Notes: generated by a model not told the origin, from the sequence alone. Shown: positions 37,066-46,331, counted from the stretch's first letter. The stretch: DNA of 64,000 bases from Comamonas testosteroni (GCF_000761245.1 NZ_AWOR01000042.1:62001-126000); one strand, 5' to 3'. Made by a program: numbers and translations.

Positions 37066-37986
37066 TCAGGCCTGGAGACCCAGCACCGTCAGATCCAGCT
37101 TGCCGCCGCAAACCGGCGGGCACCAGAAATAGCAGCCTGTCAACGGCGTGGAAAAGCGGAACAGTCCATCGCTGATGCCGTCATCCATGCCCAGCATGCG
37201 GCGCATTTGAGCCTCGAAAGCGTCAAAGCTGCAACCAAAGGCAGAGAACATCAAACCGCTGCGATCACTGCCCTGCGGGCTGACGCTCCACCAGGGCATG
37301 GAGCGTCGCACCACAAAGGCTTCCGGCTCAAAGCTCTCCTGCGCCGTGCGCTTGACATGGGCCGACTCAGGGGCATCGTCCAGTTCCTCGTTGTCGCTGC
37401 GACGGCGACCCACGGCATGATCCTGCTCCGTGGTGCTCATGCAGCCAAAAGCCGAGTAGTCATGTTCCCACTGCTGCAAGGCCCAGTAGCTGCAGCCGTC
37501 CAGACCTGCCCCCAGTTCAGCCGCAATGCCGGCAACCACGGCCTCATCGTCCTCGGGGTTCTCAGTGCCGTCTTCATAGCCGGTCAGGTCGCGGCCATGG
37601 CCGTTGTCCGAGAGCTGGTGCACAAAGGCATCCACGATGTGATCGAGCTTGAAGACCGGTGCCAGCAAGTTGGTCAGCTTGGCCGTCAGGGCGATCAGCT
37701 CACCGCGTTGATCGCCGCGCAGCCACAGGCACAGCGCATAAGGTGTGCTGGGTGCTTCAAACTGCGGGCCCTTGAGGTGCGGGAACTCGCGCATCAGCGG
37801 CAGTTTCTTGTCCAGTTCCTGCAGCACCTGCAGGCCCAGACCCGCCACTACCTGCTGGCCGTCAACACTGGTCTGCAATTTCTTCAGACTGTTCTGCAAA
37901 TCTGCACCTGCACCGGCCAGGGTGAAAAAAACATAACGCCCCTGTTCGGGAAGAGACGCCAGAATGCCTGCTTGCGCTTTTGTCAT
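37066..37986 (-). CDS. DyP-type haem peroxidase
   Basis: A 306-residue dye-decolorising peroxidase. The distal GXXDG motif reads GYEDGTENP (Asp139). His210 in PESAHVKR is the probable proximal haem ligand, and the later SGLMFSAFGCSFDAFEAQM is typical. There is no Tat or Sec signal, so it is cytoplasmic like YfeX. It would oxidise porphyrinogens, dyes or phenolics with peroxide. The physiological substrate is unknown. It converges on exbD. Whether haem-iron uptake and this gene are functionally linked is only suggested by position. Confidence 0.92.
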   Translation of the reverse strand: MTKAQAGILASLPEQGRYVFFTLAGAGADLQNSLKKLQTSVDGQQVVAGLGLQVLQELDKKLPLMREFPHLKGPQFEAPSTPYALCLWLRGDQRGELIALTAKLTNLLAPVFKLDHIVDAFVHQLSDNGHGRDLTGYEDGTENPEDDEAVVAGIAAELGAGLDGCSYWALQQWEHDYSAFGCMSTTEQDHAVGRRRSDNEELDDAPESAHVKRTAQESFEPEAFVVRRSMPWWSVSPQGSDRSGLMFSAFGCSFDAFEAQMRRMLGMDDGISDGLFRFSTPLTGCYFWCPPVCGGKLDLTVLGLQA

Positions 37987-38162
37987 GGGGTTGCCGATTC
38001 AATGGTTGGAAAACACATCAAAGTTTAGTAGCGAATCAGCAGCGCCCCGCCAAGCCCAGGCCCGGGTGGCGGATCGGAAAAAAATGGGCCTCCAACGCAA
38101 AAAAGTCGCGACTTTGCCCAAACCACCATTTTTCCGCTGCTAGAATTCATCCCATCGACGAC

Positions 38163-38239
38163 AGGCGCGTAGCTCAGCTGGTTAGAGCACCACCTTGACA
38201 TGGTGGGGGTCGTTGGTTCGAGTCCAATCGCGCCTACCA
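38163..38239 (+). tRNA. tRNA-Val (anticodon GAC)
   Basis: A complete 77-nt cloverleaf: acceptor AGGCGCG pairs with CGCGCCT, the D-arm is GCTC...GAGC, and the anticodon loop TTGACAT carries GAC between CACC- and GGTG-type stem strands. The T-arm has GGTTCGAGTCC. The discriminator A and a genomically encoded CCA are present. TAGAAT at 38141-38146 fits a -10 element. A strong terminator follows at 38277. Confidence 0.97.
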
Positions 38240-38276
38240 AACATCGCAAGCAAAACCAGAGCTTGCAAGCAAGACA

Positions 38277-38300
38277 GCCCGCTGCAAAGCGGGCTTTTTT
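38277..38300 (+). terminator. Intrinsic terminator of the tRNA-Val transcript
   Basis: The stem GCCCGCT/AGCGGGC with a GCAA loop is followed by six T, 38 nt after the tRNA 3' end. Confidence 0.92.
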
Positions 38301-38376
38301 GTGTCTGCGCCTCTCGTGGACCACCGCAGCATGGATCACGCCATGCATTGGCCTCGGGTCGCGCTCTGCTCGGTTT

Positions 38377-38826
38377 TCACGCTCCGTCAGGGATGGTCGG
38401 CTCCACAAGCAGGGCAAGCAGCTGCAGCGACTCCTGCCAGCCCAGATAGCAGGCCTCTTCGGGAATCATGTCGGGAACGCCCTCCTGCACCACATTCAGT
38501 TCGGTGCCGCAAAACACGGCTTTCAGTTCCACGGTGGTGATCATCTCGCCCGGCAGATTCGGGTCCTCGAAGCGGTCGGTATGGCGTATGCGCTGATCCG
38601 GCACCAGCTCGAGAAACTCGCCGCCAAAGCTGTTTCGACTGTTGGCGGAAAAATTGATGAAGCTCATGCGGTAGCGGCCGCCCACACGGGCGTCAAATTC
38701 ATGCACCAGCGCCGCGAAACCATGAGGCGGCAGCCACTTGACCATGGCCTCGGGGGTCGTAAAGGCCCGGTAGACACGCTCGGGCGGGGCTTTGAGTACA
38801 CGGTGCAGTCGAATGGTCTGTGGCAT
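38377..38826 (-). CDS. SRPBCC/AHSA1-family protein
   Basis: A 149-residue START-like domain. It shows IRLHRVLKAPPERVYRAFTT, the W-L-P segment MVKWLPPHGF, RVGGRYRMSFINF, and a C-terminal helix ending WQESLQLLALLVEP. These helix-grip proteins bind hydrophobic ligands in a deep cavity, and many are stress- or ATPase-related. No ligand can be inferred. The start at 38826 was chosen over 38853 because the fold begins there. Confidence 0.88.
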   Translation of the reverse strand: MPQTIRLHRVLKAPPERVYRAFTTPEAMVKWLPPHGFAALVHEFDARVGGRYRMSFINFSANSRNSFGGEFLELVPDQRIRHTDRFEDPNLPGEMITTVELKAVFCGTELNVVQEGVPDMIPEEACYLGWQESLQLLALLVEPTIPDGA

Positions 38827-39016
38827 GCGGGACTCCTGAGCTAGAGGCCGCAAGCTTAGTCCTCATCACCGCGGCTGGCTACCAGGCTTTCTTGGAGGTA
38901 TGCATCCGTCGCCTCTTGGGCGCAACGCCGCCACGGATATCCAGCGGACAAGCCGCTGCGGCTCCGCACCCAACAAACCCTTGAAAGATTCACCGACATT
39001 AAGAAGATGGCTGTCC

Positions 39017-39447
39017 ATGGCGCGCGATGACGAGATCGTCGTCGACGCCACCGACATCAACCACGAAGCATCGTCAAACCTATGGTGCTTTTCTCCGGAC
39101 GATGAGCAGCCCCAGGGCATCAGCGCGGAAGCCCTTGCCGACTTCATCGGGCAGGTCGTGGCAGCCAGACAAAAGCAACTGAGTGGAGATGTACCCATGC
39201 TTTTTCTATTGCTGGCATCAACTGGCACGAGGCACAGACCAGGCAGCTACGCTTCAGTCCTGTATCCGCCGCGCATGGCCGGCTGCCCTTCGGCTGCGCC
39301 ATCGACCCTGGAGCGAAGCTTGCATCGATTGCCGCAGACATTGTCAAAAAGGACTGGCTCAATGCCCAGTGGGGCCAGGCCGGGCCGGATGACCCCTGTG
39401 AAAAGCCGGCTTTGAGCTTGGCCGTGTTCGTCGCCCATCTGCCATAG
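39017..39447 (+). pseudogene. Hypothetical gene with an internal frameshift
   Basis: The first part, starting at 39017 (MARDDEIVVDATDINHEASS, then SAEALADFIGQVVAARQKQL), is protein-like up to MLF near 39204. Beyond a CTTTTTC run, another frame carries on in a protein-like manner (INWHEAQTRQLRFSPVSAA, then GRLPFGCAIDPGAKLASIAA and SLAVFVAHLP) to the stop at 39447. The joined product would be about 140 residues with a YCWH-like central motif. I do not recognise it. The break lies in a homopolymer, so either a sequencing error or a genuine pseudogene is possible. Confidence 0.5.
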
Positions 39448-39648
39448 CCCGATCTTCAGGCGCATGTTCAGGCTCTTCGCAACCCAAGCCGCTACCATTC
39501 TGGTCGCGCAACTGCCGCAATTCAGGAACGAGCCCCATAGGGCCTGGGGCACGGAACATGGCACACTGTGGCGAACACTGGCGTATGCCGCACCACATTG
39601 CGCGTCGCCGCCTGTCGCAGCCTCATGACAACGGCCCCGGGAGTTCAT

Positions 39649-40488
39649 ATGGGCAAAGGCAAACCAGACGCCACAGTGGCGTTTTCAGCTATCGCCTCCC
39701 CGCTTGTCGACTCGGCAGTCGAACAGGCCCGGCACATAGCCCGAGCACCCGAAGTCGAAGGAATCCATCAGTTGCGCGTCACATTGCGTAGCCTACTGAC
39801 GCTGTGGTGGTTTTACCGGCCTCTGATGGAGGCAAGAAAGTATGCGCTGCAGCGCAGCAGCCTGAAATCGATTGCCTGCGCTGCAGGCATGGCTCGCGAT
39901 TACGACATTCTGATCGAGCTGCTGAGGCGCAACGACAAATGCAGCGCGGCCGGCATTGCTGCCATCTCGGCCGCCCGCGAATCCGCCCTGCAGGCGGGCC
40001 GGGAAATACTATCGCCCTCTCACATACAGACATGCTTGCAGGAAGCTCTGGCGCAGGCTTCGGCAAGCTTGGGCCCTGGGTCCGGCCAGCCGCGACTGCG
40101 AGCCCTTGCAGAGGCCCGGGTTGCGCAAGCAGCGAGACAGCTACGCCGACGCACCAAGCGGGCGATCACCGCCGGCAGGCCGGACCTTGAAGCCTTTCAC
40201 GATGTCAGAAAAGCCGGCAAGAAAGCACGTTATCTGCTGGAGCTGTTCGGGCCCCAGCTGCCCGCAGACCATCGCCGCCTGCTCAAGCGACTGCAGAAAA
40301 TCCAGCAGCCGCTTGGCGAGCTGAATGACTTTGCTGTCAGCGAAAGCCTGCTCAGGCAGAACCCGTGTCTGATCCCTTCTCCGGATCAGACGAAAGAAAT
40401 AAGACGCTGGCTCAGAAAAAAACGCAAACACCGCCTGAGCGCCCTCTCCTGCCTGCTGCGCAAGGATCGGACACTCAAGCAGGCTTAA
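39649..40488 (+). CDS. CHAD-domain protein
   Basis: A 279-residue, strongly basic alpha-helical protein. Conserved CHAD histidines and basic residues are visible in EGIHQLRVTLRSLLTLWWFY, AGMARDYDI and FHDVRKAGKKARYLLELF, with GELNDFAVS later. CHAD domains bind polyphosphate granules through this basic surface. No fused CYTH (triphosphate tunnel) domain is present, so this is a stand-alone CHAD protein. The start at 39649 follows GGGAG. Residues upstream in the open frame are unlikely to be coding. Confidence 0.88.
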   Translation: MGKGKPDATVAFSAIASPLVDSAVEQARHIARAPEVEGIHQLRVTLRSLLTLWWFYRPLMEARKYALQRSSLKSIACAAGMARDYDILIELLRRNDKCSAAGIAAISAARESALQAGREILSPSHIQTCLQEALAQASASLGPGSGQPRLRALAEARVAQAARQLRRRTKRAITAGRPDLEAFHDVRKAGKKARYLLELFGPQLPADHRRLLKRLQKIQQPLGELNDFAVSESLLRQNPCLIPSPDQTKEIRRWLRKKRKHRLSALSCLLRKDRTLKQA

Positions 40489-40509
40489 ACGCTCATGATG
40501 GCGCCGTTC

Positions 40510-41316
40510 TCAGTCCCAGACAGGAGCTAGGCCCTCGGGGCTGACTTCGCGGCCATTGCGCTCCAGCGCCGCGATCAGCGCCATGTCCTCGGCATCCAGC
40601 TTCAGGTCGCGGGCCAGCAGATTGCTTGCGAGGTTCTCGCGCTTGGTCGACGAGGGAATCACGGCATAACCGAGCTGCAGCGCCCAAGCCAGCGCGACCT
40701 GCGCCACTGTGGCCTGGTGCTTGGCCGCGATCTGCGCCAGCACCGGGTCCTTGAGCACCTTGCCGTAGGCCAGGGTCATGTAGGAAGTGACCTGAATGCC
40801 CTGCTCCTTGAGGAAAGCCGTCAGCTTGCGGCCTTGGAGATAGGGGCTCAGCTCGATCTGGTTGGTGGCAATCTCGCCCTGGCCTACGGCGGCGACGGCC
40901 TGGCGGGTCAGCTCGATATTGAAGTTGGAAATGCCGATCTGACGGGTCAGACCCTGCGCCTTGGCCTCGGCCAGGGCCTCCATGTACTCGGGCAGCTCCA
41001 CACCGTTGCCGGGTGCCGGCCAGTGGATCAGGGTCAGGTCCACGTAGTCGCTGCGCAGTTTCCTGAGGCTGTCCTGCAGACTGGGAATCAACTTGGCGCG
41101 GCTGTAGTTGTCGGTCCAGATCTTGGTGGTCACAAACAGCTCGCTGCGCGCCACGCCGCTGTCGGCAATCGCCTGACCGACTTCGGCTTCGTTGCCGTAG
41201 ATCTGTGCCGTGTCGACGGCGCGGTAGCCCACATCGAGTGCATTGCGCACGGAATCGATCACGACCTGACCGTTGAGACGGAAGGTACCGACGCCAAAGC
41301 TGGGAATATTGCTCAT
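40510..41316 (-). CDS. dkgB: Aldo/keto reductase, 2,5-diketo-D-gluconate reductase B-like
   Basis: This 268-residue AKR has the full catalytic tetrad: Asp35 ([10 protein letters not shown]), Tyr40, Lys65 (FVTTKIW) and His98 (LTLIHWP). It also has QIGISNFN and the NADPH-binding [15 protein letters not shown]. It would reduce ketones or aldehydes such as methylglyoxal or 2,5-diketogluconate with NADPH. Its upstream DNA contains a 52-bp element almost identical to one at the LysR/MFS promoter (42883), so all three genes are probably controlled by that LysR protein. Confidence 0.92.
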   Translation of the reverse strand: MSNIPSFGVGTFRLNGQVVIDSVRNALDVGYRAVDTAQIYGNEAEVGQAIADSGVARSELFVTTKIWTDNYSRAKLIPSLQDSLRKLRSDYVDLTLIHWPAPGNGVELPEYMEALAEAKAQGLTRQIGISNFNIELTRQAVAAVGQGEIATNQIELSPYLQGRKLTAFLKEQGIQVTSYMTLAYGKVLKDPVLAQIAAKHQATVAQVALAWALQLGYAVIPSSTKRENLASNLLARDLKLDAEDMALIAALERNGREVSPEGLAPVWD

Positions 41317-41416
41317 CTAAAGACTCCTTGCAGGGGTTGAGGTGCAGGAAAGCAGGCCGGACAGCACATCTGCCCACCGTTGATTGCTTTCTCCATGGCT
41401 GGAGTTTGCGCTTTTT

Positions 41417-41468
41417 ATATTTGCGGATTAAGCCCTGTATCTCATAAATACTCTTGAATTTAATTCAA
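41417..41468. promoter_or_regulatory. Duplicated LysR-type control element, copy A
   Basis: 52 bp match 42883-42934 at 47 positions. The right end is the palindrome TTGAATTTAATTCAA (7-1-7). It lies about 100 bp upstream of the aldo/keto reductase start. Confidence 0.75.
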
Positions 41469-41575
41469 ATATAAAGCGCTGAAAGCAGTGCGCAGTGAAC
41501 CAATGCATCATGGATCTGGATAGCTGCCAGCGCTTTATGGGCATGCGATGGAGATCAATCCGATGCCGTACAAGC

Positions 41576-41603
41576 AAAAAAGGCCAGTCGCGGGACTGGC
41601 CTT
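41576..41603 (-). terminator. Intrinsic terminator of the MFS gene
   Basis: The stem AAGGCCAGTC/GACTGGCCTT with a GCGG loop has six T on the minus strand, 72 bp past the MFS stop. Confidence 0.85.
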
Positions 41604-41674
41604 GGCCGACCGGCAAAAGCCGGCCGCTGGGATGGGACTTGGTGAACGCGACGGGGCAAGCCTGCTGCACGCCA

Positions 41675-42862
41675 TCAGGCCTTGCGGGCATCCCTCTCGC
41701 CAGGAGCTTGCGCTGCAGGACGGCGAGCCGTCTTGCCCAGCCAGACCAGGGCCAGACCGCCAGCCGCCAGCGCAGCGCCCACGAGAGGCACCGCCGCATA
41801 GCCCAGGCCCTGGCCGATGACGGCACCGCCCAGCGCCGCCCCCAGGGCATTGCCCAGATTGAAGGCGCCGACGTTGACGGACGAGGCCAGACCCGGCGCC
41901 TGCGCAGCGGCCTGCATGACCCGCATCTGCACCGGCGGCACAATGCCGAAGGCTGCCGCACCCCAGACCACCAGACCTATGGCTGCGCCCAGATGCGTGC
42001 TCATGATCAGCGGCAGCAAGGCCATGATGATGGCGAGCAGCGCCAGAATGATCTTGGTGGCGCCGTCCAGCGACCAGTCGGCCAGCTTGCCGCCCAGGCT
42101 GTTGCCCAGCGTGAAGCCTACGCCGATCAGCACCAGGGCAAAGGCCACGAAGCCGGGGCTGGCCTGCGTGATCTCGGCCAGCACGGGCGCCACATAGGTG
42201 TAGAGCGCAAACATGGCGCCAGCGCCCAGCACTGTAGTGCCCATGGCCAGCAGCACCTCGGGGCGCACCAGCACCTTGAGTTCGCGGCGCACATCGGGGC
42301 GCGTGCCACGCTCGCCCTTGGGTAGCGCCAGCCAAAGCGCCGCGATGGTGATCAGACCCAGCACGGCCGTGCCGCCAAACGCCAGGCGCCAGCCCACCTG
42401 CTGGCCTATCCAGGTGGCAGCGGGAACGCCGCCGATATTGGCGATGGTCAGCCCCATGAACATGGTCGCAATGGCGCTGGCCTGTTTTTCCCTGGGCACC
42501 ACGCTGGCCGCCACCACGGCGCCTATGCCGAAGAACGCGCCGTGATTGAGGCTGGTGACCAGGCGCGACAAGAGCAGGGTTGTATAGCTGGGCGCGAATG
42601 CCGACAGCAGATTGCCGATGGTGAAGATGAGCATCAGCGACATCAGCGCAGCACGCTTGCCAAAGCGGCTGAACAACAGCGTCATCACCGGCGCACCGGC
42701 CATGACGCCCACGGCATAGGCCGAGACCAGCATGCCGGCACTGGGGATGCTGACTTGAACGCCGTCGGCGATCACGGGCAACAGCCCCATGGGAGTGAAT
42801 TCTGTGGTGCCGATGGCGAATGCGCCGACGGCCAGGGCAAACAAAGCAGCTGAGGATTTCAT
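41675..42862 (-). CDS. MFS transporter (AraJ/YdhP-like sugar or drug efflux family)
   Basis: A 395-residue, 12-helix carrier. The N-terminus SSAALFALAVGAFAIGTTEF and the motif EFTPMGLLPVIADG are typical of the DHA1 arabinose-efflux group. SRFGKRAALMSLM is the loop 2-3 signature. It is expected to export sugars, aromatic compounds or drugs by proton antiport. It diverges from the LysR regulator at 42937, and the shared 52-bp element suggests regulation by that protein. The start at 42862 gives MKSSAALF. Confidence 0.92.
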   Translation of the reverse strand: MKSSAALFALAVGAFAIGTTEFTPMGLLPVIADGVQVSIPSAGMLVSAYAVGVMAGAPVMTLLFSRFGKRAALMSLMLIFTIGNLLSAFAPSYTTLLLSRLVTSLNHGAFFGIGAVVAASVVPREKQASAIATMFMGLTIANIGGVPAATWIGQQVGWRLAFGGTAVLGLITIAALWLALPKGERGTRPDVRRELKVLVRPEVLLAMGTTVLGAGAMFALYTYVAPVLAEITQASPGFVAFALVLIGVGFTLGNSLGGKLADWSLDGATKIILALLAIIMALLPLIMSTHLGAAIGLVVWGAAAFGIVPPVQMRVMQAAAQAPGLASSVNVGAFNLGNALGAALGGAVIGQGLGYAAVPLVGAALAAGGLALVWLGKTARRPAAQAPGERDARKA

Positions 42863-42882
42863 GGCCGCAGTGTGCCCGGTTA

Positions 42883-42934
42883 ATATTTGCAGATTAAGCC
42901 CTGTATCCAATAAATTCTCTTGAATTCAATTCAA
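42883..42934. promoter_or_regulatory. Duplicated LysR-type control element, copy B
   Basis: The copy differs from 41417-41468 at five positions and also ends in a 7-1-7 palindrome, TTGAATTCAATTCAA. The palindrome stops two bases before the LysR start codon, leaving no room for a normal ribosome binding site. Autoregulation is likely. Confidence 0.75.
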
Positions 42935-42936
42935 CA

Positions 42937-43839
42937 ATGAAGACCACGCTCGATGAGTTGCAAGCCTTTGTGGCCGTCGTGGACACGGGGTCCATCACAG
43001 CCGCCTCGGAGCTGCTGGGCCTGACGATTTCGGCCACCAGCCGCACGCTGGGACGTCTCGAGGAAAAGCTGCAGACCACGCTGCTGCGCCGCACCACGAG
43101 AAGGCTGGAGCTGACCGAGGAAGGCGCCACCTTCTTGCAGCATGCCCGGGCCATACTGGCATCGGTGGACGAAGCGGAGGAGCTGATGGCAGCGCGGCGC
43201 ATGCGACCGGCCGGGCGCTTGCGTGTCGATGCGGCCACCCCCTTCATGCTGCATGTGCTGGTGCCGCTGATCGCGGGATTTCGCTCGCGCTACCCCGAGG
43301 TGGAGCTGGAGCTGAACTCCAACGAAGGCATCATCGACCTGCTCGAAAGGCGCACCGATGTGGCATTTCGCATCGGCGTGCTCAAGGACTCCACGCTGCA
43401 TGCCCGCCCTGTGGGCATCAGCCGCATACGCGTGCTGGCCAGCCCGGCCTATCTCAAGCGCCACGGCATGCCCGCCAGTCCGGCACAGTTGGCCCAGCAC
43501 AGCCTGCTGGGCTTTACCCAGCCCGAGTCGCTCAACGACTGGCCGCTGCGCGATGCCGACGGCAACGCCGTGCGCATTCGCCCGGACATTGCCTCCTCCA
43601 GCGGCGAGACGCTCAGGCAGATGGCGCTGGCCGGCCTGGGCATCGTGTGCCTGTCAGACTTCATGACGCGCGCAGACCGCGAGCAGGGAGATCTGGTGCA
43701 GTTGTTCGGCAAGCAGACGCTGGACATCTGCCAGCCCGTCAATGCCGTCTACTATCGAAATACGGCACTGGCGGCACGCATCACCTGCTTTGTGGACCAT
43801 GTGGTGCAAACGCTGGGCAGCCGCCCTTTCGAGGCCTGA
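42937..43839 (+). CDS. LysR-family transcriptional regulator
   Basis: A 300-residue LTTR. The N-terminal winged helix reads LDELQAFVAVVDTGSITAAS, then LTISATSRTLGRLEEKL. The effector domain follows, with RLRVDAATPFMLHVLVPLI and HSLLGFTQPESLNDWPL. The ATG at 42937 has no Shine-Dalgarno sequence, and translation may be leaderless or weak. By position it controls the divergent MFS gene and, through the duplicated operator, the aldo/keto reductase. The effector is unknown. Confidence 0.93.
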   Translation: MKTTLDELQAFVAVVDTGSITAASELLGLTISATSRTLGRLEEKLQTTLLRRTTRRLELTEEGATFLQHARAILASVDEAEELMAARRMRPAGRLRVDAATPFMLHVLVPLIAGFRSRYPEVELELNSNEGIIDLLERRTDVAFRIGVLKDSTLHARPVGISRIRVLASPAYLKRHGMPASPAQLAQHSLLGFTQPESLNDWPLRDADGNAVRIRPDIASSSGETLRQMALAGLGIVCLSDFMTRADREQGDLVQLFGKQTLDICQPVNAVYYRNTALAARITCFVDHVVQTLGSRPFEA

Positions 43840-43891
43840 GCAGAGCCTGGCGCGATGGATGCTGCGACTGTCAAACCGGTATCGCGATGGC

Positions 43892-43956
43892 CCGGCGCAA
43901 TGAGCCGGCGCAATGAGCCGGTGCAATGAACCGGAGCAGTGCACCGGTGCAGCGGG
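43892..43956 (+). repeat. Five 13-bp degenerate tandem repeats
   Basis: Units are CCGGCGCAATGAG (twice, identical), CCGGTGCAATGAA, CCGGAGCAGTGCA and CCGGTGCAGCGGG. They lie in the gap 43840-44196 between the LysR and lpxK genes, which otherwise shows no gene. The CCGG-spaced pattern suggests slippage expansion. Confidence 0.8.
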
Positions 43957-44196
43957 CTGCCCAAGCCCTGCTGCAGGGCTTGAACCTGCGGCAAACGGCC
44001 CTGGCTAACGTCCCTGGCTGTCAGCCTGACGCTGGACAGCCTGTTCGCCAGCTTCTGAGTGCCGGGCTGCAGAGTCACCAAGGCGCGGCCCGTGCTGCCA
44101 GCGGGGTCCAGCTTCTGCGCTTTTCGCCCCGGACGCTGCCTAGCGATTTGCCCTGAATAGCGGCAGGCTGACCCTGGCAACCCCGGCCGCGCCCGT

Positions 44197-45255
44197 ATGA
44201 TCCGAAGCCCTATGCCTCAAAACACCGTCCAAGCATCCTCCTCGCAACATGGCTTGCGCGCCCTCTGGCGCCAGCGTGGAGCGGGTGCCTGGCTGCTGTG
44301 GCCGCTATCGCTGGTCTATGGAGTGCTGCAGGCCTGGAATGCACGGCGCATGCGCAGCCGCCAACAAAGCACGGGGCTGCCAGTCATCGTCGTCGGCAAT
44401 GTGATTGCGGGCGGCGCGGGCAAGACCCCCGTGACTCAGGCCGTGGTGGCCCACCTCAAGGCCAGAGGCTGGCAGCCGGCCATCATCTCGCGCGGTTATG
44501 GCCGCAGGATCGAGAACGGGCAGGATTGCCGCGAGGCCCTGCCGGACAGCCCCGCCAGCGAAGTCGGCGACGAGCCCGCCCTGCTGGCGCGCAGCACCGG
44601 CGTGCCGGTCTTTGTCGCCTCCAGGCGTCTGGAGGCGGCGCAAGCGCTGCGCCAGCGCTACCCGCAGGTCGATGTGATCGTGAGCGACGACGGCCTGCAA
44701 CATCTGGCCCTGGCACGCGATGTGGAGTTGTGCGTCTTCAATGACGAAGGAGTCGGAAACGGCTTTTTGCTGCCCGCAGGCCCGTTGCGCGAGCCCTGGC
44801 CTCGCCCGGTGACGGCCACGCTGCATGCCGGCCAGCCGCCCAGCCCACTGGGCACATCCCCGGCGTTCGCGCTGCAGCGCAGCCTGGCCGAGACCGCCTG
44901 CAACGGCCATGGCCAGAGCATCCCGCTGCGCAGCCTGGCCGCTCAGAGCCCGGAGGCCGTGGCCGCCGTGGCACGCCCCGAGTCCTTTTTTGCCATGCTG
45001 GCCGCGCAGGGCATCACTGCGGCGGCAACCCAGGCCCTGCCCGATCACTATGATTTCGAGAGCTTCTCGCGAAAGCTGGAAAACGACAAACCCTTGATTT
45101 GCACCGAAAAAGATGCCGTCAAGCTCTGGCGCAGCCATCCTGAAGCCTGGGCCGTGCCCCTCAAGCTGCAGCTGCCGCAGGCCTTCTGGGAGCTGCTGGA
45201 TGCGCAGCTGGCCAAGGCCAACGCCAATATTCGCCGCGGTGGCAAGCCAGGCTGA
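44197..45255 (+). CDS. lpxK: Tetraacyldisaccharide 4'-kinase
   Basis: This 352-residue enzyme phosphorylates the 4' position of the lipid A disaccharide at the inner membrane. The N-terminal membrane-associated helix (LLWPLSLVYGVLQAWNARR) and P-loop GNVIAGGAGKTPVTQAVV are clear. IISRGYGRR, GDEPALLARSTGVPV and SDDGLQHLALARD are family motifs. It is first in a run lpxK - Trm112 - kdsB supporting LPS synthesis. A second start at 44212 is possible. Confidence 0.96.
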   Translation: MIRSPMPQNTVQASSSQHGLRALWRQRGAGAWLLWPLSLVYGVLQAWNARRMRSRQQSTGLPVIVVGNVIAGGAGKTPVTQAVVAHLKARGWQPAIISRGYGRRIENGQDCREALPDSPASEVGDEPALLARSTGVPVFVASRRLEAAQALRQRYPQVDVIVSDDGLQHLALARDVELCVFNDEGVGNGFLLPAGPLREPWPRPVTATLHAGQPPSPLGTSPAFALQRSLAETACNGHGQSIPLRSLAAQSPEAVAAVARPESFFAMLAAQGITAAATQALPDHYDFESFSRKLENDKPLICTEKDAVKLWRSHPEAWAVPLKLQLPQAFWELLDAQLAKANANIRRGGKPG

Positions 45256-45351
45256 CTATCATTGGGCCTATGGATCAACAGTGTTTGATCACCTCTTTTT
45301 GCTGCGCCAGCACACTGCCGGCGCCCTCATCCCGTTTTGCAGGAATACTCC

Positions 45352-45543
45352 ATGGACGCCAAACTTCTCGAACTGCTGGTCTGCCCCGTCACCAAGGGCC
45401 CGCTGCGCTTTGACCGCGAGCATCAGGAGCTGATCAGCCACAGCGCGCGTCTGGCCTATCCCGTGCGCGACGGCATCCCGGTGCTGCTGGAAAACGAAGC
45501 CCGCACCCTGTCCGACGACGAGCTGGAAGAAGAAAAGCAATAA
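45352..45543 (+). CDS. Trm112/YcaR family protein
   Basis: A 63-residue protein ([20 protein letters not shown], then [18 protein letters not shown]) matching the UPF0434/Trm112 family, usually found between lpxK and kdsB. The zinc ribbon is degenerate, keeping one cysteine of the first pair. Eukaryotic and archaeal homologues are activating partners for methyltransferases. The bacterial role is unclear. The start at 45352 was chosen over 45337. It ends three bases before kdsB. Confidence 0.93.
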   Translation: MDAKLLELLVCPVTKGPLRFDREHQELISHSARLAYPVRDGIPVLLENEARTLSDDELEEEKQ

Positions 45544-45546
45544 GCC

Positions 45547-46323
45547 ATGAGCTATACGGTACTGATCCCGGCCCGCCTGTCCTCGACCCGTCTGCCCGGC
45601 AAGCCGCTGGCCGATATTGCCGGCTTGCCGATGGTGGTGCGTGTGGCCCAGCGCGCGGCTCTGGCCGGCGCAGCCCGCTGCGTGGTGGCGGCCGACGACG
45701 AAAGCATTGTCGCGGCCTGCGCCCGGCATGGCGTACAAGCCATCCTGACGCGCAAGGATCATCCCAGCGGCAGCGACCGTCTGGCCGAAGCCTGTGCGCA
45801 GCTGGGCCTGTCCGGCGACGATGTGGTCGTCAATGTGCAGGGCGACGAGCCGCTGATCGACCCCAGGCTCATCGAGGCCGTGGCACAACTGCTGCTGGCC
45901 CGCCCCGAAGCCAGCATGGGCACGGCAGCCCATCCCATTGATAGCCTGACGGATTACCGCAACCCGAATGTGGTGAAGGTGGTCTGTGACGCCAAGGGCC
46001 TGGCCAGCTATTTCAGCCGCGCGCCCATCCCTTTCTCGCGCGACCACGGCGATGAAGCCTGGTGGCAGACGGCGGCCCCCGGCGCCGGTCACACAGGTTT
46101 CACACCGCTGCGCCATATTGGCATCTACAGCTACAAGGCCGGTTTTCTGCGCGAGTTCCCACAACTGGCACCCGCACCGACCGAAGCCATGGAGCAGCTG
46201 GAGCAGTTGCGCGCCCTCTGGCACGGCCACCGCATTGCCGTGCATATCACGCCCGATGCACCGGGTGCCGGCGTCGACACGCCCGAAGACCTTGAGCGCG
46301 TGCGCGCTGTTTTGGCTGTTTGA
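45547..46323 (+). CDS. kdsB: 3-deoxy-manno-octulosonate cytidylyltransferase
   Basis: A 258-residue enzyme with the nucleotidyltransferase start [20 protein letters not shown]. It also has [10 protein letters not shown], the [13 protein letters not shown] motif and [13 protein letters not shown]. It activates KDO with CTP to CMP-KDO for the LPS inner core. It is translationally close to the Trm112 gene (3-bp gap) and probably in one operon with lpxK. A GC-rich hairpin follows at 46332. Confidence 0.97.
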   Translation: MSYTVLIPARLSSTRLPGKPLADIAGLPMVVRVAQRAALAGAARCVVAADDESIVAACARHGVQAILTRKDHPSGSDRLAEACAQLGLSGDDVVVNVQGDEPLIDPRLIEAVAQLLLARPEASMGTAAHPIDSLTDYRNPNVVKVVCDAKGLASYFSRAPIPFSRDHGDEAWWQTAAPGAGHTGFTPLRHIGIYSYKAGFLREFPQLAPAPTEAMEQLEQLRALWHGHRIAVHITPDAPGAGVDTPEDLERVRAVLAV

Positions 46324-46331
46324 GAAAAAGA

